64,000 bases of DNA from Aristolochia californica (lineage: Eukaryota; Streptophyta; Magnoliopsida; Piperales; Aristolochiaceae). The stretch spans positions 11,622,164 through 11,686,163 of the forward strand of contig JARWKL010000005.1 in the NCBI GenBank assembly GCA_029961685.1, read 5' to 3'. Positions 1 to 10,217 of this stretch are shown here, piece after piece; the first letter of the stretch is position 1, and each line of letters begins with the position of its first letter. The position numbers and the translations under genes were made by a program. The notes under the pieces were generated by a model that was given only the letters and a program-made list of their open reading frames with translations, was not told the DNA's origin and ran no database searches.

Positions 1-1203
1 CTGAGCAGCGTTGCTGCTGCTCAGCACCTTGGAGACCCTTCAACCGCATGGAACCACCGATTAGAACTAAAAATAGATGGTGTTTCAAAATCTTACCCCA
101 AATTTCGTTGGATATGGTTCCCCGTTGGGCTTCCAAGGGCAAGGTTGAGGTTGAGAATGAGAATCCGGAAGCCAGAGCCCACCGGATTTGTTTCCGATGG
201 CGCCGACGGAGCCTCCTCCATGTCTGGTGGTGAAAGGCAAACCTGTGCTGATGTGGAGAATATGGCAGGCGCTCGTTGGCCCGTTCTAGCGGAATTTGTG
301 CCCCATAAACTGCCTATTCAGCCAGTGTCGTGGTTTGCGTCGCCGGTGGAAGATGTATGGCTTCGTGGGAGACAGGGGTAGGGAAAAAACCCTCCAATGT
401 GCACGATTTGGGGTTGCTGCCATCTGATGTCCCGGTCAAAATAGTCGTCGAAAGATATTCCTTTTGCAGATTGGGATGGGGTTCCGCTCACCGTGAGTCA
501 TGTTGGTGTGCTTCCAGATTTGAGGTCTCCCTCAATCTGACCAACACTGAGAATATGGCAGGCGCTCGTTGGCCCGTTCTGGCAGAATTTGTGCCCCATA
601 AACTGCCTATTCAGCCAGTGTCGTGGTTTGCGTCACCGGTGGAAGATGTATGGCTTCGTGGGAGACAGGGGTAGGGAAAAAACCCTCTGATGTGCACGAT
701 TTGGGGTTGCTGCCATTTGATGTCCCGGTCAAAATAGTCGTCGAAAGATATTCCTTTTGCAGATCGGGATGGGGTTCCGCTCACCGTGAGTCATGTTGGT
801 GTGCTTCCAGATTTGAGGTCTCCCTCAATCTGACCAACACTGACGATGTGGTAGCCAAAAACCCCTCTGATTTTCCCAAATCATCGTAGATGTTCGGCTT
901 TGAAATTCTGTGCGCGGAAATCTTAATTTGTGATGACACAAAGCCTCTCTGCCCTTCCAGATCTGAGATTGACCCCAAATCCTCCGCAGAGGCTTCAGCT
1001 GGTAGAAGGGACGAAGTGGTTACTTTGTCACCCATTTTCCCATTGGAGACAGCTTCTCCAGTGAATGCCTCTCGATACTCCGTTGTTAGCCAATACTTTA
1101 CCCAGGCATCACGCCATTTTTGTATCTCTTCCGTTGCAAAACCATCTGCAGCCATTTCATAGACTTGTCTGTGCATCGCCAACCATGGGTCTTCGTGGTC
1201 CAT
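1..1203 (-). pseudogene. Gag-like region of a minus-strand LTR retrotransposon (putative)
   Basis: An ATG at 1203 opens a 140-codon minus-strand frame that ends at 781; degenerate coding continues towards position 1. The N-terminus (MDHEDPWLAM, then a segment rich in K, R and W) is plausible for a retroviral-type Gag, but I do not recognise the family from sequence alone. The assignment rests on position: the ATG lies only about 10 bases from a primer-binding-site-like motif (1213-1224), and that follows an LTR (1228-1526), all in minus orientation. Downstream coding is disturbed by a 293-bp tandem duplication. The rest of this element lies outside the window. Confidence 0.45.
256..841. repeat. 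293-bp tandem duplication (256-548 and 549-841)
   Basis: Two consecutive copies begin with gagaatatggcaggcgctcg and differ at only a handful of positions, for example cgtcgccgg versus cgtcaccgg and attggg versus atcggg. The period of 293 is not a multiple of three, so the duplication shifts the frame of the underlying minus-strand Gag-like region. The second copy ends just before 842, where the sequence diverges. Confidence 0.9.
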
Positions 1204-1212
1204 CGTGCTCCC

Positions 1213-1224
1213 GCTCTGATAACA
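1213..1224 (-). promoter_or_regulatory. Primer-binding site, initiator tRNA-Met type
   Basis: Read on the minus strand this is TGTTATCAGAGC, close to the plant retrotransposon consensus TGGTATCAGAGC. It lies three bases inside the LTR end at 1228 and just upstream of the Gag-like ATG at 1203, as expected for reverse-transcription priming. Confidence 0.65.
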
Positions 1225-1227
1225 AGA

Positions 1228-1526
1228 TGTTATGCCCCGGATCTAACACACGAGGAAGACGATGAATAGGGAGGATTGTTGTGATGTTTTGAGCCTTCGA
1301 AGATAGCTCAATCCTGGACCTCAAAGGGAGAATCCGACCTTGCTAACAACTATTTGATTCAATGCTTACTTTCTTTATTCATCTCAGTCCCTATATAGAG
1401 AGTTAGGGAAAACATGCCAAAGGCCATAAGTTCAACAAATTACAAATAAACCCCTAATGAATAAAAATTGAAAATAAACCCCTAATGAATAGAAATTGCA
1501 AATAAAACCCTAATGAGTCCATAACA
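1228..1526 (-). mobile_element. 5' LTR of minus-strand gypsy-like element
   Basis: A 299-bp segment bounded by TGTTATG and CATAACA. Its minus-strand start (TGTTATGGACTCATTAG) closely resembles the start of the chromovirus LTR at 1934 (TGTTATGGACTCAATAG), so the two elements look related. It is followed on the minus strand by a primer-binding site and a Gag-like ATG. On its outer side the sequence continues without a gap in the reading frame of a plus-strand integrase, showing insertion into that element. The flank that would pair as TSD is GGCCT at 1527-1531; its partner lies outside the window. Confidence 0.8.
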
Positions 1527-1527
1527 G

Positions 1528-1950
1528 GCCTCCAGCCTCCAACCTTACTATCAAAACTCACTTGCGGGGAATCGGCTTTCGCCGAAGTATTTTGGACCCT
1601 TCAAAATTACTCAACGGGTGGGACAAGTCGCCTATCAGCTCCAACTGCCACCGAAGTCCAAACTTCACGATGTTTTTCATGTATCTCTACTCAAGCTCCT
1701 CAAAGGACCAGCACCTCATTCAATTCCGGTGTTGCCACCAATCGAAGATGGTAAAGTCTCTCTCACTCCCATCAAAGTTCTGCATGCTCGTCAGATTGAG
1801 GACAAGACTGAAATACTTGTTCAATGGTCACATACAAATGTTACCGAAGCAACTTGGGAAGACCTACAAGTATTCCAGCACGTCTACCCTTCATTCGAGC
1901 TTGAGGACAAGCTCTTTTCCCAAGGGGGAGTGATGTTATGGACTCAATAG
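1528..1950 (+). pseudogene. Ty3/gypsy chromovirus integrase C-terminus with chromodomain
   Basis: The open frame runs from about 1528 to a stop at 1948-1950, with no ATG needed because it is the 3' end of a pol polyprotein. Visible motifs are LQPYYQNSL and LSPKYFGPFKI (the conserved integrase C-terminal region), KLHDVFHVSLLK, and a chromodomain-like tail (VLHARQIEDKTEILVQW, then TEATWEDL). In chromoviruses this tail directs integration to marked chromatin. The frame ends inside the 3' LTR that starts at 1934. The upstream part is cut off by the minus-strand LTR at 1526. No stop interrupts the retained part. Confidence 0.9.
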
Positions 1951-2404
1951 CCGAACGAGTCATCCAAAGACGACGCGGATGAGTTGGTGACTCAGAGAGC
2001 ATCACTCAAGTAATGTAGGATTTATATGTTTGATTTATTTCAGCACATAGTGGGATGTAAGCCAGCAATGGCAATATTGTAAAAACTCATAATTGGTCTT
2101 TGGCGTGATTAGCCTTAAAGAGGACTGACGGAAAGAGGAAAGACAAGTCGAAATTCACCACAAACAGGATCAGCGTTCTCCTCTAAGGAACCTAGGATCG
2201 GTGTTCTCCTTGATGAACCCAAGGTTCAGGTCTCCCTTTTAAGAGCCTGGCTTCTCGTCTTCACTTCACGAATTCACCCTTTTTTAACTATTCTCGGTCA
2301 AGATAGGTCGGCTAGGGAAATCTGTCCGAACAGGTCCCTTCCCGAATCCCCTGAACAATCCTTCCTCTCGTCGTGTGACGAGGTCTATGGTCAAGGCCAT
2401 AACA
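1934..2404 (+). mobile_element. 3' LTR of chromovirus
   Basis: A 471-bp LTR with terminal inverted repeat TGTTATGG...CCATAACA, directly preceded by a polypurine tract (caagggggag, 1921-1930). It abuts satellite array A at 2405. With the integrase fragment upstream it forms the 3' end of a plus-strand chromovirus. Confidence 0.88.
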
Positions 2405-4228
2405 AAATGTGGGAAAAGTATTTCTGGTAAAAATATGTATCGAGGGACATTTAGTGCTTCATGTATCCTGGAAATACTTTTTTAGCTCAAAATTCTTTTC
2501 AGGAAAATTTTGCGTAAGGCAGTTTTTGCTGATAAACATTACGTTCTAAAACTATAAGACCATGTTACCACATTTTCTGATGAAAATTTTGAAAATATTT
2601 CTAGTAAAATTACATCTGTGGGGACCATTAGTGGCTTATATTTCCAGGAAACACTTTTCTAATAAAACACTCTTACCAGGAAAATTTTGTGGTACGGCAA
2701 TTTTACCTTAAATAAATTACTTTCAACAACTAGAATGCCTTGTTTGGGCCTTTTTTAGGAAATGTTGGAAAATTATTTCTAGTAAAAATTCATCTCAAGG
2801 GACCATTAAGGCCTCATGTTTCCTGTAAATACTTTTCTAGCACAAAATTCTTTCCTAGAAAATTTTCTAGTCATGATATATTTGCCGAAAGAAATAACTT
2901 TATACTACTTTAAGGCCTCGTTAGTGCATTTTTTAAGGAAACATTGGAACAATATTTCTATGAAAAATACATCTATAGGGTCCATGTGTGCCTCATGTTT
3001 CTTAGAAGAACTTTTCTACCTGAAAATTCTTACAAAGAAAATTTTGTGGTAAGACATTTTTTTACTGAAACAAATTACTATCAACATCTACAAGGCCATG
3101 TAAGATCCTTTTTTAGGAAAAGTATGAAAAATGTTTCTAATAAAAATACTGCTCCTGGGATCTTAGTTCCTCATGTTTCCTAAATACAATTTTCTAGCTG
3201 AAAATTATTACCAAGAAATTTTTGTGGTAAGGCAATTTTGCTGAAATAATTATCTACAACTATAAGGCATTGTTAGTGCATTTTTTTAAGGAAACGTTGG
3301 AAAAGTATTTCTCGTAAAATTACATCTCCAGGGACCATTAGTGCCACATGTTTCCAAGAGACACATTTCTAGCTAAAAATTCAGACGAGGAAAATTTAGT
3401 GGTAAGGCATTTTTTGGTGAAACAAATTACTGTCTACAACTATAAGGCATTATTAGTGCATTTTTTAAGGAAACATGGGAAAAAAATTTCAACATTAAAT
3501 ATGTCTTCATGGACCATTAGTGCCTCATGTTTCCTAGAAGCATTTTTCTGACTAAAAATTCTTACCTGGAAAATTTTGTGGCAAAGCAATTTTTTCTTGA
3601 ACAGATTACTTTCTACAACTATAAGGCCTTGTTAGTGTCTTTTTCCAGAAAACAATGGCAATATATTGCTAGTAAAAATACGTCTCCAGGGACCATTAGC
3701 GCCTCATGTTTCCTGGAAATACTTTTCTAGCTCAAGATTCTTACCTAGAAAATTTTTGGTAAGGCAATTTTTGCTAAAACAAATTACTTTCCAAAACTAT
3801 AAGACCGTGTTGGTGAATTTTTTCCAGGAAACGTCAAAAAAGTATTTCTTGTAAAAATACGTCTGCAAGGACCCTTAGTGCTTCATGTTTCATGGACACA
3901 CTTTTCTAACTGAAAATTCTTACCAAGAATTTTTTTTGGTAAGGCAATTTTTGTTAAAACAAATTTCTTTCATTAACTATAAGCCCTTGTTAGAGAATTT
4001 TTTTCATGAAATGTTGGAAAATAATTTCTAGTAAAAATACGTCTCCAGTGACCATTAGTGCCTCATGTTTCTTGGAAATACTTTTCTAGTTGAATATTCT
4101 TACATTGAAAATTTTGTGGTATGACAATTTTTGCTAAAAGAAAATACTTTCTACAACTATATGGACTTGTTAGTGCATTTTTTAGGAAATGATGGAAAAC
4201 TATTTCCACTAAAAATACATCTCCAGAG
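2405..4228 (+). repeat. Satellite array A, about 10 monomers of ~180 bp
   Basis: Degenerate tandem monomers spaced 179-180 bp; the GACCATTAG landmark recurs at about 3333, 3512, 3691, 3870 and 4050. Each monomer carries, in order: agtatttctagtaaaaatac, ctccagggaccattagtgcc, tcatgtttcctggaaac, ggaaaattttgtggtaaggc, caaattactttctacaac and aaggccttgttagtgcattt. The short open frames across the array are satellite artefacts. The array is cut on the left by the chromovirus LTR and on the right by a copia LTR at 4229. Confidence 0.95.
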
Positions 4229-4541
4229 TGTTAAGTTGTGGAGCCTAATTAACGCCTTACATTGAGTTGGCCGTTTTTAGGGTTTTATGATCTTAATCCG
4301 AGGAGCATCTCGTGTTGCAGCCCGAGAGGTTACAGAGAAACACTTGTAAGTGAGTGATTTCTCTTGTAAACTATTTCATCTTCATAGTGGATTATTGTAG
4401 CGGCGGAAGAAAGGGCGTAGTCTCACCTTGAGGCAAACCTGTATAAATCTTATTGTACTTTTTTGTGCTTGATTTTTCCTTCTTCCGCATTTATTATTAT
4501 TGCTCTCGTTAGTTTGGAATTAGGGCGTCTAATTCCTAAGA
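4229..4541 (+). mobile_element. 5' LTR of plus-strand copia element
   Basis: Starts TGTTAAGTTGTGGAGCC immediately after satellite sequence and ends just before a primer-binding site (tggtatctgagc, 4544-4555; one base off TGGTATCAGAGC). The exact 3' end is uncertain by a few bases. The matching 3' LTR is absent because the element is cut off at 7328. Confidence 0.75.
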
Positions 4542-4592
4542 AGTGGTATCTGAGCTTTGGTTTGTGATTTAAAGAAATGGCTGGTGGAGAAA

Positions 4593-4669
4593 GATCAACA
4601 CTTGTAATCAATAAGTTCGATGGTATGGCTGGGATCAACACTTGTAATCAATAAGTTCGATGGTATGGA
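4593..4669 (+). repeat. 40-bp tandem duplication in copia gag start
   Basis: The run starting gatcaacacttgtaatcaat occurs at 4593 and again at 4633. The 40-bp shift puts the rest of gag out of frame with the ATG at 4577. Confidence 0.9.
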
Positions 4670-5640
4670 TTTTTGCATTCTGGAAGATGCAGATCAAAAA
4701 TTATCTTTACAATTAAAAAGGTGCATGCACACTTCTAGATATGAAACCAGATGGTATGAAAGATGATGAGTGGAATATCCTTGATAGATAGGTGTTGGGA
4801 GTAGTCTGGTTAACACTGTTGAGGAACGTTCCTCACAACGTGGCATCGGAGAAGACCACTACGGGGATGATGAAGATTCTATCCTACATGTATGAGAAGT
4901 CTTCCGCAAATAATAAGGTACATCTCGAGAAAAAACTCTTCAATTTAAAGATAACAAAAAATACATCAATGGCATTACATTTGACTGAGTTTAGCATGAT
5001 TGTCAATCAATTGACATTCGTTCAAATTAAATTTGATGATCAGCTTCATGCTTTAATTCTTATGGTGTCTATGCCAAATTTTTGGGAGCCTATGAGGGTT
5101 GCGGTCAACAACTTTGTAGGCAATGGGAAGTTGATTTTTAATGATGTTCGAGATACCATTCTTGCAAAGGAAGTTTGTAGAAAGGACTCCAGAGAATCAT
5201 CGCATTCTAATTCTGCCCTTAAGTGTCGATACTAGGGGAAAGAACTTCGAGAGGAATTCCAACAAGGGCAATGGTAGAGGGAAGTTAAGGAATTGGATGA
5301 AGCAAGTCCAAATTCGGAAGGAATGTGGAGTGCTGAAATTGTGCAAAGTCTGGTCACATAAAAAAGAATTGCACAATACCAAAGAAGGATGAAAAGAAAA
5401 GTGATGCTGCAAATGTTGTGACTAAAGAGGAACAAGATGCTTTACTCTTGTCGGTTGATAGCCCTATTGCCTCTTTGCTGTTAGATTCAAGAGCTTCTTT
5501 TCACACCACCGCATATTGTGGGATCATGGAGAGCTATGTTGCTAGAGATCATGGGAAGGTGTATCTTGCTGATGGAGAACCTTTGAATATTGTTGGTATT
5601 AGTGATGTTAGTTTGAGGATGTAAAAAAGGGGCAATGTGG

Positions 5641-6385
5641 AAAACTGGAATTCTTTACATGGTTGTGTTACCATATGTTGGAATGTATATAAGATAGGCT
5701 TTATGTTAAATATTATTTTTATAATTTATGTCATGTAGATAGGGTAATTAGAAAGGGATTAGTTGGGTTGGGTTGCATTGTATTTAGCCCATGGGCTGTA
5801 ATGTAATTAACCTAACCCTAAGTTTAAATAGAAAACGAAGAGGAGGGGAGCAGCACTCCCGTTTTTCCAGCCTCTTTGGTGTCTTCTTCCTCACGATGAA
5901 ACCAGAGTTTGAAGCTCTTCTCCCTGGCTATTCCGTCAGCCCCTGGTGGTGGTGGTTCTGTCCACCGAACTCAGAGCTTGGAGCTCTTGGTCTAGGCTGA
6001 GCCGTCAGCCTCATTTCGTTGTTTGTTCCGTTAGCCTCCATTGGTGGAGGTTGGGTATTCTCTTTAGCCATCAAGCTTCTAGAAATATTTGTCATGGTAT
6101 CAGATCTTGGAGCTGCTCTTGAAATATTTTTTGGGAGTGGTGGTTCAGCTTCTCTATGCTGAACGTGAGCTTGGAGCTCAAGCTCTCTGTCCGACGTGTC
6201 AAAGCTCTATTTGAGCTCACGATTTCTGTCCAAGGAGTCTCAAGGGTTCTGTCCGAGCTCAGAGGGGTGGGCTGATGGGTCTCTGTTCGAAAGTTTCTGT
6301 CCAAGCTCAAGGTTTCTGAGCTGAAGGTTCTTGGTGTGGCTGCTGGTGTTTCTACTTGAGGAGTTAAAACTGGAATTCTTTACAT
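5641..6385 (+). mobile_element. 705-bp insertion with 20-bp direct repeats, LTR-like
   Basis: The 20-mer aaaactggaattctttacat is present at 5641-5660 and 6366-6385, flanking foreign DNA inside the copia pre-integrase region. Within the insert, 5676-6094 looks like an LTR (begins TGTTGG, ends GTCA, purine-rich transcribed part) and is followed by a primer-binding-site motif tggtatcagatc (6095-6106). The remainder to 6365 is a non-coding leader rich in GAGCTC and TCTGTCC. A second LTR is absent. LTR elements normally make 5-bp target duplications, so 20 bp is unusual. Confidence 0.75.
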
Positions 6386-7328
6386 CACTTACAGTTGCAC
6401 TTGCAAATGTTGTAACTGATTTTGACTTGTAGTATTATAGGTTCAGTCACATGAGATGAGAAGGGAATGAAAGTGATTCGGTCCAAAGGGAAGCTACCAG
6501 GGTTGAAAATTTTAAATAATAGTTTGTGTGAAGGTTGTAGTTTTGGCAAGCAAAAAATGGTTAGATTTTATAAGGCTGGAAAGGAACAAACGACAACAAA
6601 ATTGGAATTAGTTCACACAGATGTGTGGGTGCCTTCAATCGTTACTTCTCTTGGTGGTTCTAACTACTATGTGCAATTTATTGATGATGCAAGCAGAAAG
6701 GTATGGGTTTATTTCCTATAAAAGAAATCTGATGTTTTTGATACCTTCAAGAGATGGAGAAAAATGTTTGAGAATGAGATAGATTTGAAGATGAAGTGCT
6801 TGCAGTCAGATAATGGGGGAGAAAACATAGATGATGATTTCAAGTGGTACTGTGCCGATAATGAAATAAAGATGAAGAAGATCATTCTTTGAAAATCTCA
6901 ACATAATGGTGTGGCAGAGAGAATCAATAGGACTTTGAATGAGTGTGCTAGGAGCATGAGATTGCATGCGGGATTGCTAAAGATGTTCTGGTTTGAGGCT
7001 ATTAGCACCACTGCCTATTGATAAACATAGGTCCCTCAACACCATTGGATTTCAAAATACTAGAAGAGCTCTCGAGCGGGAAAGAGGTAAACCATTCTTC
7101 CTTGAAAGGTTTTGGTTGTGTTTCTTATATTCATATTGATTCTACTTCTAGAAATAAACTTGATGCTATATCTAAGATATGTTTCTTTATTGGCTATGGT
7201 GGTACCGATTTTGGTTATGGCTTCTGGGATAACCAAAGTCTTAAGGTTATCAAGAGCAAGGACGTGATGTTCAATGAAGGTGTAATATATAAGGACAAGT
7301 TGAGAACAGAGAGTCTGAAAGCACAAGT

Positions 7329-7466
7329 TGTTGGAATATGGGCTCAAGCCCACACGACCAAGGAAGGCCCACATATCCAAGTGTGTTGGAATATAGGCCC
7401 ATCCTCCAACACACTTGGATATGTGGGCCTTCCTTGGTTGTGTGAGCTTCATCCCATCTTCCAACA
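7329..7466. repeat. LTR foldback: 62-bp inverted repeat with 14-nt loop
   Basis: Arms 7329-7390 and 7405-7466 are reverse complements at about 57 of 62 positions. Both arms are the TGTTGGAA... end of the LTR family found elsewhere in the window, placed head to head. The right arm is followed by ctccccctcaag (7467-7478), the reverse complement of a polypurine tract, so the right arm is the start of a minus-strand 3' LTR. The left arm truncates the copia element. Confidence 0.85.
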
Positions 7467-8715
7467 CTCCCCCTCAAGTTGGTGGTGAGAGAACATCATG
7501 AACTCCCAACTAATTTTCAGGGCACCATGGATTTATCTCATGGAGAAAAAGATAGAGACACCCATTGGGAGAAAACAGGAGGAATAAGAGGTTATGAATT
7601 TATTATCCTACCCCTTCCCCTGAAGCTCAATTTATAGATTAATCAAACTACTGTATTATAATAATACCCCTAGAACTTAAACTAATTACATTTATACCAT
7701 CTCTATGGGATGAATCTTTATTTACCATGTTGCCATCATTGTATGGGCTTATGGGCCTTCTCCTTGGTCAATGGGCCTTGAGCCCATCTTCTTGGTCTTA
7801 TGGGTTCTGGGCCCATCTTCCAACACACTTGAATGTGTGGGTCTTCCTTAGTTGTGTGGGCTTGAGTCCATCTTCCAACACTCCCCCTCAAGCTGGGGGT
7901 GAGAGAACATCATGAACTCCAAACTTGTTGGAAATGGTGTATAAGACCTTCTCGTATAAAATGGCAATCCTCCATATTTTCTAACACTCCCCTGACACTA
8001 GTGATCTCTTTCATGAGGCCCAGCTAGCATAAGATAAGTGAGAGTAAAATCGCTTCAAGCCGTATGACATCTCTCCATACTCCAGTCATAACTCAAACTG
8101 GATGTAGGGCACACTCCAATCTTCTGTAGGTAGTGGGTCTATACGCAGTGCTAAGAAGTGTAATAAAACTCTTCCATCACCGTGTCCCTCCACAGGATAC
8201 CGACTCTCAAATGGTACGAATAATAAATACCAATTAAGGGGGGTAACGGATGATTAACTGGAAGATTATATTCTGGGGCCACCATATGCTTTCTTCTTCA
8301 TTAGAATAGCCAATGTTGATAACAGTCAACATCTGAGAAGTCCTTCAATAATAATGTCTCAGCCAAAGAGGCAATAGCAGCAACTGAAATGGGCATGGGC
8401 CCATTAACACGTACGAAATAAATAAAACCTTTATAAAGGACCCATGGAATAATCCGATAAAAATGATCCATGAAATAATCTGATGTGAGTATCTACACCA
8501 AATAATAAGTTGACCAAGAAATATGTTGCCAATACTTCAAAATAATAATCCAATCAGATAAAAAAAGGACCAAGTCAAGCCAAGTCAGGTATCAAATCAA
8601 TATAGTCGAGTCACAAAAGAAATAGGTATATAACTTGGGACCCAGACCCGTATAACTGTTGCAATAAGCAGGCTAGCTGGGCAGAGTCAGGCTGACCTAG
8701 ACCGAGTTGACTATG

Positions 8716-10217
8716 TGATGTGAAATTTTTATTACATCGGCTTTTATACCTCGCAAGCGTACGAATCGTTCATGTAATCTAGCAGTAAGCGAGGGTCATA
8801 TCCACAGGGAGGACTGAATTTTGTGTATTCTTCAGTCAACTAGCCTAACCAATTATGATGAATTAATCTGAACTAAACACTAATTATATCCTAAATTATT
8901 AAGCAATAATCTAATTAACTACTTGCACAACAAGAAACGTCAACTCAAGATTTTATCGTGATTCGTGCCTCTCTCGAGCGCTACGTAACCACGAATCCAG
9001 ATTCTCAATCCTTGCGTTTAGCCCCTCTCGGGTGCCTAAAGTTAATGACAGAGATCGGATTACAATAGAATGCAGAGAATCAATTTCCTATTGTGATGAT
9101 GCTAAAATTATCAACTCTGGATTTTACCGTGATTCGTGCCTCTCTCGAGCGCCACGTAATCACGAATCCGATTTCTCAATCCTTGCGTCTAGCCCCTCTC
9201 GGGCGCATAGAGTTAAAGACAGAAATCGGATTAAAATAACAGAATCCAACCTAAATTACAATCCTACCCTAACTAGCTAATTTAATCAAATATTCGGAAA
9301 AAAAATATTCAATAAACATTAATTCTCAAATCAAATTTAATAAACATTCCAAAACCTAAATTCAAACTATAGGAAAATTAAATTACAAAATGACGGATTA
9401 CTCCCCTTCTCCTTCCTCTCGCTCGGGCAGCAAAGACTCGTTCTCACGGGTGCTGCAATTTCCAAAAATTGATGGCTTCGGGTTGCAAGAGCAAGTGGCC
9501 GAAGGTAGAGATGATGCCGATGAAGAAGGATAGAAGCCCATGGATGGAGGTGATGAGGCAGATGACGGAATGGAGCCGAAGTCCTCTGACCGGCTCTCTC
9601 GAGTCTTGGTCGGAGTCGGAATAGCTTCAGAAATGGTCGGAAATGGGTAATCGACGCCGGAGGATGGTTGGAATGCGGAATCGGCGCCGGAGGAGCCCTC
9701 TCGGGTCACCTCTCAGCCTGGCGAGCAGAAAATGGCAGTGTCGAACTCGCCGCGACAGAGACACTCTCGAGCTCTCCTCGGGTCTGTTCTCGGTTGCATG
9801 ATGGTGGTGGACGACGATGACGAACGGCGTTCGGAGGGACCCCTCTCAGGTCTCCCTTCCTTCAGTCAGCGGCCCTTCCCTGGTTCCCCCCTTGAGCTCC
9901 CTTTTCTTTCAAAACGTTGTTACCCTAAAAATCTCCCTCTTTCACTAATGGCATTTTGGTAAATATCTCCTTCTCACCAAAATTGTCCTGAAATTCCATA
10001 ATTGAATCCATAAAAATCATTTCAGGAAGAAATAAACCCTAAAAGCAATGAAATATAATTCAGGAGAGAAAAATATGCAATATAGACAGTGATTAATGCC
10101 AAATTCAATAAATGCACGTTTAATTTGAAAACCGATAAATAACCACCTATAACACAATTATAAGGGTTATTCTATTATAATTAACCTAGTTCTCATGTCA
10201 GAATCTGGCATCTATCA
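8716..10217 (-). repeat. 3' LTR of Athila-type element (1,502 bp)
   Basis: Begins tgatgtgaaatttttatt and ends ctggcatctatca on the plus strand. It contains its own tandem duplication of 170 bp: the block with gtgattcgtgcctctctcga recurs at about 8959 and 9129, followed each time by a cttgcgt..agcccctctcggg motif. Its part from about 9664 is matched at 13052-13612. Open frames inside it are composition artefacts. Confidence 0.88.

Larger units (their letters stand above)
4577..7328 (+). pseudogene. Ty1/copia polyprotein: Gag, protease, integrase remnants
   Basis: A degraded copia pol read from an ATG at 4577 (MAGGERSTLVINKFDG). Gag (UBN2 type) is best seen at 4792-5235, a knuckle remnant near 5330-5395, and the protease at 5418-5624, where the catalytic triplet region reads LLDSRASFH, so the glycine of DSG has become arginine. 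After a 705-bp insertion the pre-integrase and integrase core resume at 6467: CEGCSFGKQK, LVHTDVW (first Asp), QSDNGGEN (second Asp) and NGVAERINRTL (catalytic Glu). The integrase C-terminal part follows at 7018-7320. Frameshifts and several stops make it non-functional, and reverse transcriptase is missing because the element ends at a foldback LTR structure at 7329. Confidence 0.9.

Noticed and set aside
2816..3854. Several 60-80 codon plus frames in array A and similar frames in arrays B, C and D
   Set aside because: They repeat with the satellite period and shift frame between monomers, so they reflect the satellite sequence, not proteins.
7018..7488. Extension of the copia integrase frame past 7,328
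   Set aside because: Codons after 7,328 come from the foldback LTR, so the added residues are not part of the protein.
9398..9709. 103-codon Ser-rich minus frame
   Set aside because: It lies wholly inside the Athila-type LTR and the truncated second LTR does not preserve it as a unit.
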